A program made the position numbers and the translations under genes. Under the pieces are notes generated by a model, which did not search any database, had not been told where the DNA came from, and worked only from the letters and a program-made list of their open reading frames with translations. From Cyanophora paradoxa (taxonomy: Eukaryota; Glaucocystophyceae; Cyanophorales; Cyanophoraceae), in NCBI GenBank assembly GCA_004431415.1, contig QPMI01000167.1, positions 124,001-188,000 on the forward strand: a stretch of DNA of 64,000 bases, written 5' to 3'. Shown piece after piece: positions 30,401 through 40,182 of this stretch. The first letter of the stretch is position 1; each line of letters opens with the position of its first letter.

Positions 30401-31779
30401 CGCCGTTGCGGCCCCCGCGGCCCTTCACGGCGCCGGCAGGGTCCCCCCGGCGGCGGCGACGGCCTCGTCTTCCTCGCAGGGGCCGCTGCGGCTGCGGCTC
30501 TTCGTGACCTGCCACAAGATGGCGCGCCGCGCGCACCGCCGGCGCCGGGGGCGGGCGGGGCGTGACGGACCGGCAGACGCGGCAGGAGGAGCTGGCGCGG
30601 GTCTTCGGGCGCTTCCCCGGCATGGAGCACTGCGACCTCAAGCGCGACCGCCGCACCGACGAGTCCAAGGGTCCCTCCCCGCCCCCCGCCGCCCCCGCCG
30701 GCGCCCGCCGAGGAGAGGGCGGGGCAGGGTACGCGTTCGTGAGCTACGGGACGGAGGGGGCGGCGCGGGAGGCGAAGGAGGCGCTGGACGGCTACGAGCT
30801 GCCCGCCGGCTTCCGCCTCAAAGTCGTCTTCGCCGAGCCGCACCCCTCCGGCCCCGATCGGCCCGCCCCGCCCCGCCGCCCCCGCCCTGGCCCCGCTCAC
30901 CTCCCCGCAGCGACCGCGCCCGCCCCCCGCTCGCCGCTCGCAGCAGCGCCCCTTCCGGAGAGGGGGGCGGGCCGGGCGGGGGCCGCGGCGGGCGTCTCGT
31001 CGATGCAGACGCTGGCGCAGCTGCTCACGGCCCTGCCCGCCCTCCTTGGGGCGGCCCCGGCCCCGCCCTCGCCCCACCCGCCTCCCACCCCCGCGCTCCC
31101 CTTCTCCTCCTCTCTCCGGTCCGCCGGCCCGCCACCGCACGGCGCCGCTGCCCTGACTCGCCGCAGGCGGCCGCCCGGCTTCACCGCAGCGGGCGCCGGC
31201 CTCGCCGCCTCGTGGCTTCGACTCGGTGCACCCCCCCCCCCCCCCCCCCCCCCCCCGCCCCTCCGCCGCAGACGTTCCCGCCGCCGCTAACGGAGGCGCA
31301 GCGGGGACCGCGGCGGGGGACGAGCCCGCAGGGGGCGCGGGGGGCGGGGCGCGGGGAGGGCGGGTCGGGGGAGTCGCGGCTGTTCGTGGTGACGGGGGCG
31401 CGGGTGGACCGGGCGATGGAGGAGGCCCTGCGGGAGGCCTTCGGGCGCTACGGGACCGTCGAGTACGTGCGGCCCCTGCGCGACAAGCCCTGCTGTTTTG
31501 TCAAGGCCCGCCCCGCCCCGGCCCCGCCCCGCCCAGCCCCGCCCCGCCGGCTGGGCTGAGGGGCGGGCAGTTCACGCGGGCGGCGGACGCGGAGGCGGCG
31601 GTGGAGGGCCTCCACGAGCGCGACGTCTCAGGCTGCCGCCTCAAGGCCCGCCCCGCAGGCCCGCCCCGCCCCGCCCCCTCACGCCCCGCCCGCAGGTCAT
31701 GGTCGCCGAGCCTCCCCCGGGCCGCTCCGACGGGCCCAAGGGCGACTCCCGCAAGCGCCAGCGCTCCGACGAGTACTAG
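27463..31779 (+). CDS. RBM45: RBM45-like RNA-binding protein with multiple RRMs and RS/RE-rich insert
   Basis: RNA-binding protein, probably nuclear. The start is ATG 27463 ([30 protein letters not shown]). RRM1 continues [20 protein letters not shown] and [18 protein letters not shown]2 has [30 protein letters not shown] and [20 protein letters not shown], then [19 protein letters not shown] long Arg-Ser and Arg-Glu rich insert follows (about 28340-30060), with two copies of [12 protein letters not shown]. RRM3 has [21 protein letters not shown] and [23 protein letters not shown]4 has [59 protein letters not shown] and [11 protein letters not shown], ending KRQRSDEY. The RRM order, the 'VAEP' ends and the KRQR tail fit RBM45. 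The RS/RE block is not part of animal RBM45. Two introns (donors 28236 and 30522) are GC-AG. Confidence 0.87.
29735..29998 (+). repeat. GAGCGGGAGCGC-type codon repeat (Arg-Glu tract)
   Basis: An imperfect hexamer repeat, GAGCGG/GAGCGC/GAGCGA, encodes a long RERERE tract inside the RBM45-like gene. Alternating synonymous Arg codons show the repeat is old enough to have diverged or is kept for the peptide. Such tracts form extended charged helices in splicing-related proteins. Confidence 0.85.
31228..31257 (+). repeat. poly-C run in an intron
   Basis: An uninterrupted C run of over 20 bases lies in an RBM45-like intron upstream of the RRM4 exon. A similar run lies at 31890-31913, just upstream of the next gene. 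Run length should be treated as uncertain. Confidence 0.8.
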
Positions 31780-31938
31780 CGCTAGCGCTAGCTAGTTGAC
31801 CGCTAGCGAACATCACGTGTCACGACTCAACATCACGTGGCAGAAATATGTCCGGCCGGCGCCGCGGTATCTAGTCTATAGCTAGGGCCCCTTCCCCCCC
31901 CCCCCCCCCCCCCCCTCCTCAGGCGTACAGCGTTCACG

Positions 31939-32254
31939 ATGGCTTTCGTGGGTTCTGCGGCTTCCGCGGCCGCGACGGCGCAGCGGCGCTATGCGCAGGC
32001 TTTGCAGGGAGTGAAGCGCGAATTCTGTAGCCTGCGCACGCAGTTGCAGCCCAATTTGTGCGGCGCCCCTCTCCGGAGCCCGCGCACGCGCGCGTGCAGC
32101 GGCAAGATCTTCCAGGCCATTCGATGGAGCGCCGCGTATGACCCCGATGAGCAGCCGATCGTCCACATCCACGCGGATATTCCCGACAGCGTTGAGCGAT
32201 TCTTCACGGCGCACCATGAGGAGCGCTCGGTCTCCCCCGAGATCGCTCTTGGTT
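31939..32254 (+). CDS. unrecognised protein, first exon
   Basis: ATG 31939 opens MAFVGSAASAAATAQRRYAQ, followed by VKREFCSLRTQLQPN, GKIFQAIRWSAAYDPDEQPI and IPDSVERFFTAHHEERSVSP. The composition is balanced and unlike the chance GC frames, so I take it as a real exon. I do not recognise the family. A possible further exon at about 32535-32670 reads MRDSQRLARQLRDDLLAEEK and DAEIWVGDVSPGIAYSHNPS, but I cannot find a splice pair that keeps both frames, so the link is open. The Ala-rich, Arg-containing N-terminus could be an organelle-targeting signal. Confidence 0.4.
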
Positions 32255-32787
32255 CGTATCGATGCATACGCATGCGCCGCGGCCGCAACCCCGGCGCCGC
32301 GTCAGCTCCGCGTCCGCATGTACCAGCGCTCTTGACGTCTGCGCCTCGCGTGCGCCTGCAGATCTCTCTAAGAAGCTCACGGTGCGTCGGCATTCGCATC
32401 CGAGGACGTCCGTCGGCACGAGACGCTAGCGCCGAGCCTCCGAAGAGAGAGAGATGACGGACGTAGATACGTTATAATTAGGCCTGCAGCGAAGCTGCGC
32501 CGAAGCTACGCGTACGCATGCGCATGTTGGCTAATGCGCGATTCGCAGCGGCTGGCACGACAGCTTCGGGATGACCTGCTCGCGGAGGAAAAGAAAGAAA
32601 GGGATGCGGAAATCTGGGTGGGCGATGTTTCTCCTGGGATCGCGTACTCGCACAACCCATCAGGTACTCTTTAATTATAAGCCCGCCGGAAATATTGAGC
32701 TGATCAGTTTGTCAGACGATCAGCCAGACTCGTACGCGACAGGCCTAGGGCGCGCGAGCTTGATCATGAGGGGCCGAGGCGCTGATC

Positions 32788-33374
32788 ATGTCCGCGGCCG
32801 CGAGCAGGCACATTCGGGGCGTGGCGGCGGCGCTGGAGAGCCTCGCGGCGTCCCTCTACACCGCCTCGCAGGAGGGTGCGCGTGCGCTCCGCCGCTGCCT
32901 TCCGCCCGCGGAAGCGTACGCGCTCCGAGCGCCGGCCGCAGGAGGCCAGCTGCCGCCCCTGGAGGAGCTCGTGGCGCCGCCGTCGCCCGCCCCGCAACCG
33001 GCCGCGGCGGGCGCGCTGGCGGGGGTGTGGAGGTCGCTTCAGGCGATCGTGGGGCGCGGGGAGGAGGCGGTGCGGGCCGGGGCGGGGGCGGTGCACGTGG
33101 ACGTGATGGAGGACGCGCGGCTGCTGGAGGTCGTGGAGAACGTGGGCGGGGCGGACGAGGAGATCTTCGGGCCCGAGTACGACGACTACGGCGAGGACAC
33201 GACCCCCTCCCTCCATGTGCGCCCCGCCCCGCCGCTTCCGCGTTCCCGGGGCGGCGCGGGGCCGGGGGCGAGGAGGCGGGGGCGCAGGATCCAGGGCTGG
33301 GGATCACGAGCGGGGAGGTCCTCCACGGCGATTTCGCACCGGGCGGCTCCGATCGCGACGATCGCCCCGCCTGA
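32788..33374 (+). CDS. unrecognised acidic-tailed protein, two exons
   Basis: ATG 32788 gives MSAAASRHIRGVAAALESLA, a helical part, then VWRSLQAIVGRGEEAVRAGA, VDVMEDARLLEVVENVGGAD and EEIFGPEYDDYGEDTTPSLH. A phase-0 intron (donor GTGCGCC at about 33217, acceptor GGGGGCGCAG near 33288) joins DPGLGITSGEVLHGDFAPGG and ends DRDDRPA with a stop at 33372-33374. The protein is about 170 residues. The clean intron and acidic conserved-looking C-terminus support a real gene, but I do not recognise the family. Confidence 0.5.
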
Positions 33375-33757
33375 GCGATACGCCCTGCCCGCCCCCTTTG
33401 AGCCCTCGCCAAGTCGAGATCTGCTTGTAAGTCCGGTCCTCCTCCCTGGCCGCCCTCCTCCCTGCCCGCCCCTGTCCTCCCTATCTGCCCTCGGGGCCTG
33501 TCCGTCAGGCCACCCCTGTCCGTCAGGCCGGGCGCGCCCTTGTAAATATGCATTGCAAGGCTGACAGCTGGTATTCGAGAGACCGCGAAAACTGCAGCAG
33601 AGCCTCGGAGCTGTCCGATAACCGCAGAGGCTCGGTTGTTGAACGGGCCGGCGCTCCGATCCTCCCTCCGGGTTGGACGTGCACATGGTTAGCGTTTGAC
33701 GGGGTTGGGCGGGGTTAGACTTCGATTTCAATCTCAGGGGCCTGACGGAGGGGGGCG
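33375..33757. other. intergenic, convergent 3' ends
   Basis: No gene is seen between the stop of the plus-strand gene and the stop of the Nudix gene. A local direct repeat of 'cctgtccgtcaggc' type occurs at 33500-33530. Confidence 0.4.
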
Positions 33758-34667
33758 CTAGGGCGCGGGCTGCAGGGAGAAGAGGGGGGCAGGAGCCGGG
33801 AGCGGGGGCAGGCCGGCGACGCGCGCGAAGTGGATCCCTGCTCGAGGGCGTGAGGGGCCGGGGCGGGGCCGGCGGGCGGGCGGGAACGGGGCGCGCCGAG
33901 GGCAAAGGCGTATATGATGGCCTCGACGGCGGCGCCGCGGGAGCGCTGCAGCGCATGCAGCGCCTCCAGGAGGCCCGCCAGCGGGGCCACCACCACCTCG
34001 ATGTGCTCGCCGTCGTCGAGGCAGGGCGCCCCGGGCTCCGCCTCTGCCTCTACCAGCAGCAGCCGGCAGCTCGCGTTCGTCAGCCCGGGGTCGTTCGTGA
34101 TGGTGGGCCCCTCGAAGAGCGCCCGCGAGGCCCGGAAGCCCGTCTCCTCCCGCAGCTCCCGCATGCCCGCCGCCTCCACGGACTCAGCCGGGTCCACGAG
34201 TCCAGCCGGGAACTGCGCAGCAGAGTGCATTAAATGCCATCGATATATAACACTGGCAAACCAGTACTAGCTGAACGCATACGCAAGAGCTAGCTGCGAT
34301 AAGCCTGCGGCCAACGCAGTACACTCACCTCTATGGAGAGGGCGTTAATGGGCGGCCTGTACTGAATAACAAGCACTGTGCTGAGGCCCCCCTGCGCGTC
34401 GCGGATCTGCGGACCGCATGCTCACCGCCCGGCGCCCCAACACCCGCACAGCTAATCATGAAAGCTTGCCAGAGGCACTACATTGACGCCATCAGTGTCG
34501 CTGCTGCGCGTCGTGCGCTCGCATGTCTCCCATAAGCGCTCGACGCCGGCGCTGTCTCGATACCTCAGCCGCTTCAACCGCAGCCACTGCGCGGTGTGTA
34601 GCTCCTCTCCTGATAGCACGCAAGGCGCCGCGGCCAAGGGCTGCTCGCAGGCGCCGATGGCGTTCAT
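33758..34667 (-). CDS. Nudix hydrolase, ADP-ribose pyrophosphatase (NUDT5/YSA1) type
   Basis: Predicted to hydrolyse ADP-ribose or related ADP-sugars to AMP and a sugar phosphate. From the ATG at 34665-34667: MNAIGACEQPL, LSGEELHTAQWLRLKRLRY, GVERLWETCERTTRSSDTDG and VNVVPL, joined by a GC-AG intron (donor 34469) to IRDAQGGLSTVLVIQYRPPI and NALSIE, then FPAGLVD. A perfect Nudix box follows: G(x5)E(x7)REL.EETGF, in PAGLVDPAESVEAAGMRELR plus EETGF. The FPAG and QYRPP motifs are those of the NUDT5 group. A second GC-AG intron (donor 33896) leads to IHFARVAGLPPLP and a stop at 33758-33760. An alternative frame without that intron runs to 33715 but has no family-like ending. Confidence 0.88.
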
Positions 34668-34928
34668 CGACGGTCTTGTACCCCTTTGCAGCCTGCCCTG
34701 GCTGCCCGGGCTGCCCCGGCTGCCCGTGCTGCCCCCAGCCGACGGCGAAGCTCGTGCTCGTGGTCGAGGCCGCGGATGTTCGTCGGCCCATTTGCTGCTG
34801 GTTTCAGGGTTCCTTGCGCGACCTTCTGCCACCGAATTCTTGCAACTCGGTCGACGAGCAGCCGGGCCTGCAGCGCCCCCCGCCGCACGAGCGGCAAGAT
34901 TTTTGAGGCCACCCGCACCGTCAGGCAC
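34668..34928. promoter_or_regulatory. divergent intergenic region, Nudix / sulfurtransferase
   Basis: The Nudix gene starts at 34667 (minus) and the sulfurtransferase at 34929 (plus), leaving 261 bp for both promoters. It contains a degenerate tandem of 'ctgcccnggctgcc' (34683-34735). Shared control is inferred only from the arrangement. Confidence 0.35.
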
Positions 34929-36148
34929 ATGGCGTCGTCCCGCTCCTGGACCGAGGCGCCGGTCGTCGACGGCGTGCTCCGGCCCCGCGAGCTCAGCACC
35001 GCATCTGGCGCGACGGGGTGCGCCAAATGCGCATCAAAAAGGCTCGGCGTGAGCAGACCGCGCGTTCAGGGCGCAGGCGTCGGCGCAGTTCGGGCCGCTG
35101 GTGTCGACAGAGTGGCTCGCCGAGCACCTGCGGAACCCGGACGTGCGCGTCGTTGACGGCTCGTGGCACCTGCCGAAGCGCGACGCACGGCCCGATTACC
35201 TCGCCGCGCGCATTCCTGGGTGCGCCGCGCGGGAGACGCCTGGGCGCGGGGCCGCGACGCCGCCCGAATGGGGCGGCAGAGCGGTGTTCGTGGACATTGA
35301 CGAGGTGGCGGACAAGGGGACGGACCTTCCGCACATGCTGCCCTCGCCCGAGGAGTTCGCGGCGCGCATGGGCGCCCTCGGCATCCGCCGCACGGACCGC
35401 GTCGTTGTGTACGACACGACCGGCCTCTTCAGCGCGCCGCGCGTCTTCTGGACCTTCAAGGTATTTGGCGCCGCCTCCGTTGCTATCCTCGACGGCGGCC
35501 TCCCCAAGTGGACCGCCGAGGGCCGCCCCACCGACTCCGGCGACCCCGCCACCCCCGAGGTAAGCCCGCCCCGCCCCGCCCCGCCGCGCGGTGTGAGCGC
35601 GGACAGGCGGCGGTCTACGAGGCGGCCTTCCGGCCCGAGCTGGTGAAGAGCATCGCGGAGGTCCGCCGCGCCCTCGAGACGGGCGAGGCTCAGGCGCGCC
35701 CCGCCCCGCCCCCCGCCGCCCCACTCCACCCCGTGCAGACCCCTGACGGGGGCGCAGGTAGTGGACGCGCGGAGCGCGGGGCGCTTCAGGGGAACGGAGC
35801 CGGAGCCGCGGGCGGGGCTGCGGGGCGGGCGCATGCCGGGGTCGCTGAACGTGCCCTTCGGGCTCCTCGTCGACCCCGCCACGAAGCGCTTCCGCCCCGC
35901 CGAGGAGCTCCGCCGCGTCTTCGAGGAGTCCGGCGTCGACCTCGCCCGCCCCGTGATCAACTCCTGCGGCGCGCCCCGCCTCGCCCCGCCCCCTGCGGCG
36001 GCCGGCCTGACGGGGCGCAGGGTCCGGGGTGACGGCGTCGGTGCTGTGGACGGCGCAGCAGCTGCTGGGGAAGGGCGACGCGGCGGTGTACGACGGCTCC
36101 TGGGCCGAGTGGGGCTCCCGCCACGACACCCCCGTCGTCAAGGACTAG
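34929..36148 (+). CDS. 3-mercaptopyruvate / thiosulfate sulfurtransferase (two rhodanese domains)
   Basis: Transfers sulfane sulfur from mercaptopyruvate or thiosulfate. ATG 34929 begins [20 protein letters not shown]; the junction to the next exon is unresolved. Domain 1 has [72 protein letters not shown] and [11 protein letters not shown]. Domain 2 has [50 protein letters not shown] and then [16 protein letters not shown], with the catalytic Cys in a CGSGVT loop, the signature of mercaptopyruvate sulfurtransferases. It ends [10 protein letters not shown] with a stop at 36146-36148. Two introns are GC-AG (donors 35694 and 35969), and the second splits the catalytic loop itself. The site may be cytosolic or mitochondrial. 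Confidence 0.9.
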
Positions 36149-36815
36149 CCCTCTGCCGGCCCCCCGCCCCGCACTCGCCCCGCCCCCGCGCTCGTTGCTG
36201 CATGACTGCTGAGAAAACCGTTGGACCGTCGGGCTTCGAATCCGTTTTAGAGGTTGGATTCCCAGGGCGTGAAGCCGGACCTGCGGCTGGTTGTGCATCG
36301 TGCAGGGTCCTCCTCCAACTTCCGAGTTCAATGGGTGACTTGGCGAGCAGCATCGATATCAGGCACTGGTACTCTGAGAAGCCTTGGAAGTACGACGGTC
36401 CGACGGTCCGGTCCACTAAAGCCTTGAAGATTGGTTTAGGCCATGGTAGGGAGTACACTCTAGATCTGGCACTAGCACACGACCGTCGGACTACCGCAGT
36501 ACTGACACAGGGCCCGGGGAGTCGGCGGGGACACGCACTGCGGCAGCCTGGCAGGGGAACTTGACTCAGTGAAACTTGAAAGCCGGAAAAAGAGTCTGGA
36601 AGCCTCCGAGGCTCTCTAGAGCTGCAGCTGAAAGATTCTGACACTAGTACTGAGTCTAAGTCTCAAACTTTGAAATTTAAAGCCTCTCTGAAAGATCTTA
36701 AGAGTCTAGATCTGACCGTCGGACGTCGACACAGGTGTAGATGAAACTTATAATTAAGCTTGAAATCAAAGTCCAATTGCAAACCACGCCCATCCTAGGC
36801 CTATAAGCTAATATT
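36149..36815. other. intergenic, contains dispersed repeat C
   Basis: Bases about 36254-36330 match 54405-54462: shared words GGGCGTGAAGCCGGACCTG and GCAGGGTCCTCCTCCAA with a variable middle. The rest is lower in GC, with AGATCTAGA, TCTAGATC and TTAATTAAG-like palindromes. No gene is seen. The plus-strand sulfurtransferase and minus-strand M20 gene converge here. Confidence 0.5.
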
Positions 36816-38963
36816 TTACTCGTTGTAATCGTAATCGAGGTAGATGGCGCCTTGCGCATACGGCAGGTTGAAGAGCAGCGACGCCCGCTGGATGATTCGC
36901 TTCGTGGCGTGGGAACGAGTGCGAGGCATCACTGTGGGAGCTGGCCGTCGCCTTGCGCAAGCCAGTGGATGGCGAGGGAGGCGTGGAGGGCGGCGCCGAG
37001 GGGGAGCACGGCGTCGTTGAAGGTGAAGGAGGGGGAGTGGAGGTCGCCGCCGCCCCGCCCCTGCCCCAGGAACGCGAACGCCGAGCGCGCAACGCCCCCG
37101 TAGAACGCGAAGCTGCCGCCCCGTCACGCCCCGCCCCGCCCGCCCCGCCCCGGCCGGCGCACTCTTCCGCCGCCATCGTCCCGTGCGCCAGCTGCGCCCC
37201 CGTCAGCAGCCCGGCGAGCCCGAGCGGGGAGGGGCGCGGAGACGCACTTCTCGCCAGGCGGCCGGCGGGCCGGCTGTTGGGGCCTCCTGGGGGGCGGTGA
37301 GGGCCGGCGGGCGCCGCCGAAAGGCGGGGCGCACGGAGTTTGAGGTGGAAGCGAGGGCGTGGGCGGCGTGGCGGAGGGCGGCGAAGGCGGCGGGGTCGTT
37401 GACGAGGGGCGGGTAGGGCGTGCTCGGCACGCTGAACTCGGCGCTGCAGTTGTGCGCCGCGGCCGCCGCCTCGATCGTCTCGCGCACCTGCGCCCCGCTC
37501 GCGGCGGCGTGGCGGGGCCCGGCGGCGGGGGGCGGGGGGCGGGCCTGGAGGAGGAGGGCGGCGTGGGCGTCTGCGGAGAGGGCGCGGACGGTGCCGCCGA
37601 GGCGGGCCTGCTCGGGGATGACGTTCAGGCCGCTCCCCGTCCCCGCCTCCAGCAGCGTCACCGAGACCACCGCCGACTCGAACGGGCTGGGCCCCCTCAG
37701 CACCCCGCCCCGCCTCTGCGGCGCCCCGCGGCGCACCTCGTGCGGCGGGCGACGAGCTGCGGGGGGGGAGTCGGTTACGGCATCCGGAGCGGGGCGGGGG
37801 CGGGGGCGGGGCGGACGGTCTGGAGGGCGAGGACGGCGCTGGCGGCTGCGGGGACGGGGTCGACGGCGAGGTGCGGCATCGCCGCGTGGCCCCCGCGGCC
37901 CCGGATCGTCGCCACGAAGCGCCCCGACGCCGCCATCTACGCGCGCCCGTCCCACCCGTCCTCCACCCGCCCTAGGCCCGCCCCCGCCGTCGCGCCCTCG
38001 TGCGCACCAGCGGCCCTGCCACGCTCCCCACCAGCCCCACCGGAAGCTGCGGCCCGGCAGTCAGCCCGGTCTCCCGGGGCGGGGGCGGTCGGTTTACATC
38101 GGGCCAAGTGTGAAGACCGAACACGGCTTCGGAGGGCGCGAGGTCGCTGGGGCCGGCGCGCAGGGCACCCTCGTTGCACATGCGGAGGGCGCCGGCGCCG
38201 CCCTCCTCCTGCGCGCGCCTCAGGTGGCATCCACCCGCTCCAAAATCGACGACCTTAGTTTGCGTACGGCGGGCTGGAAGAGGAGCCTGGGGAGCGCCGT
38301 GTGAGCGGCCCGGCGGTGGAGCGGTGCGGGTGTGGCGGTGCCGGGCGGGGCCGGCGTCGGACCTGACGGTGCCGTTCAGAACGGCCTCCCGCGCCTTCAG
38401 CAGCCGCGCCGCCCCGAGCAGCATCGCCACGTGCCCTGCCGCCGCCCCCGTAAGCCTTGAAGCCCGGCCGCTAGCGGCCGGCCGGCACCGTCGTGCCCGC
38501 AAGCGTGCATGCGTCCGCCTATCTCGCTGCGGAACGGAGACTCGACCGCCTCTTGGATCGGCAAAGCGTCCATGTCGGCACGGAGAGCCACAGAGCGCGG
38601 CCCGCGCCCCATCCAGGCCACGACACCAGTGTCGGCCTGTGACAGCCGTCGGCGCCAGCGCTAGCGCGTATAGTAGGTTGGCAGCGCTAGCGCCCGGCGT
38701 ACGATAGGGTGATGGAAAGGGATCTGCAGCTCAGAGAGCACCTCTCGCACGAACGCCGACGTCTCGAATTCTTTGTAAGCGAGCTCCGGACGCCTGTGGA
38801 TGCGCTGTCTAATAGCTCGCATCCATTCGACCGCGCCCCGCGCCTCCACAAGGAGTTCGCCGGCTGGATCAGAAACTGTTGCTCCCAGCTGCAGGCCGGC
38901 AAGCGGCCCTTCAGAGGCCAGCGCGCACGCGCAGCACGCCATCAGGACCCACGCGCGCAGCAT
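36816..38963 (-). CDS. M20D amidohydrolase (ILR1-like / aminoacylase-type metallopeptidase)
   Basis: A zinc hydrolase of the M20D group, which includes IAA-amino acid hydrolases and N-acyl-amino acid amidohydrolases. The start ATG at 38961-38963 is followed by a signal-peptide-like [19 protein letters not shown], so secretion or ER entry is likely. Exons give [74 protein letters not shown] (with a 19-nt exon at 38268-38286), [59 protein letters not shown] and [19 protein letters not shown], ending IYLDYDYNE with a stop at 36816-36818. The metal ligands HACGHD, EE, GLH-type His and ED are all visible. Confidence 0.88.
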
Positions 38964-39001
38964 GTTCACAGACTGCACGAAGCCTCCTACGCGCCCGAGC
39001 G
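38964..39001. promoter_or_regulatory. 38-bp divergent gap between M20 and frataxin start codons
   Basis: Start codons at 38963 (minus) and 39002 (plus) are only 38 bp apart. Transcripts must overlap or have near-zero 5' leaders, or one gene may start at a later ATG. No TATA-like word is present in the gap. Confidence 0.5.
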
Positions 39002-39907
39002 ATGAATCCCCAGGGCCAGGGCCGAAGGTTCGTGTACCCCCAAATCCAAACTACCTCTACTCCCAGCAACGCGACCGCCCACCGCCTCGCCTTCGCCGCA
39101 GCGCAGAAGCAAGGCGTAATGCACAGCGCAGTGCTAAAGCGACTGGCTCCAGCCGCGCGGCGCTCTTCGGCGGTTCAGCGGCGGATCGCGGAGCGCGTCT
39201 TGAGCGCAGCGGCGAACGAGTGCTCGTCAAGCACGTCGGCAGCGACGCCGCGGATGCTGGCGGACTGGCGCTTGCCACATATCGTTGCTTCGCGTCACAG
39301 CGCGGTGTTGGCGAGGAATGCGCACTCCAAGCCGTCCGTGCTCAAGCCGCGGAGCGGGCCCCCGCCTCTGGAGTGAGTCACTCACACTTTGTACTCACCG
39401 GCGCCCGGGCTCACGCGGTCTGCTGCAGCGCGGAAGGCCTGCTGGACGAGCACGTCTATCATGAGGCGGCGGACGCGCAGATGGATCGGTTGCACGACTG
39501 GTTGGAACCCATATGCGAGGCCGAGGAGGAGGAGGATTTTGATCTTGAGCTCAGCGTTCGCTCCCTGGCGCGTGCTGCGGTCGCTTGAACTCTCTGAGGG
39601 CCAGCCGCGCAGATGGGCGTGCTGACCCTCAAGCTCGGGAGACATGGCACGTACGTGATCAATAAGCAAGCCCCCAATCGCCAGATCTGGTTTTCCTCGC
39701 CCTTGAGGTCCGCTGCTCTTGCGCATGCACGGGCTCCACAGATCGGTGCCTGACCAGCTCGTGCGTCACAGCGGGCCGGGTCGGTACAATCTGGATTACG
39801 CTGGAGGCCTGTGGCGGAGCAATCGTGATACCAGGTCTCTCGAGGGCGTGCTAAGCGCCGAGCTCTCCAAGATGCTCGGCAGGCCAATACCCCCTCCCGT
39901 GAGCTAG
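39002..39907 (+). CDS. FXN: frataxin, mitochondrial iron-sulfur assembly factor
   Basis: ATG 39002 opens a 120-residue Arg/Ala/Ser-rich leader with no acidic clusters ([20 protein letters not shown]), consistent with a mitochondrial presequence. A GTGAGT donor at 39373 joins it, [21 protein letters not shown], to the frataxin fold: the acidic helix [20 protein letters not shown], strands [20 protein letters not shown] and [21 protein letters not shown], then [20 protein letters not shown] and a stop at 39905-39907. The acidic ridge and the NKQxPNRQIWxSSPxSGPxRY core are diagnostic. Frataxin acts on the cysteine desulfurase complex in Fe-S cluster synthesis. All three introns are GT-AG. Confidence 0.95.
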
Positions 39908-40182
39908 GCTCCGCTAGCCCCAGACTCCCCAGTTAAGCTGAGATCTCGCAGCCAAACGTTTGCTCGAAACATTTACTTGTCGGTATTACAATCGCATGCG
40001 GCAAGCTTGAGAGCTTGTACTTGTACGGCGGCGGGCCGATGGGCTCATTTGCGCCCTCCTGCAGCTGGCCATGGCACGGGGCGCCGGCCGGCCTTTCAGC
40101 CGCAACTGCGCACAGCAGATTCAACATCTTACCCTCGACCGCGGATCTTGCTCCGGCAGCCCGGCCGCGGTGCACGTGCACA
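39908..40182. other. intergenic between frataxin and RUS1
   Basis: No feature is seen beyond short GC palindromes. It probably contains the RUS1 promoter. Confidence 0.35.

Noticed and set aside
28334-30565. One continuous 743-codon plus frame in the RBM45-like gene
   Set aside because: Its second half is in a different frame from the RE-rich and RRM3 exons; it is an antirepeat shadow of the GAGCGG tract.
32535-32675. Small frame with QLRDDLLAEEKKERDAE as the second exon of the 31939 gene
   Set aside because: Plausible peptide, but no splice pair I found keeps both frames; it is left as a note instead of a feature.
35101-35646. Sulfurtransferase start at 35101
   Set aside because: The codon is GTG within a conserved [10 protein letters not shown] segment; eukaryotic starts are ATG and an upstream ATG exists at 34929.
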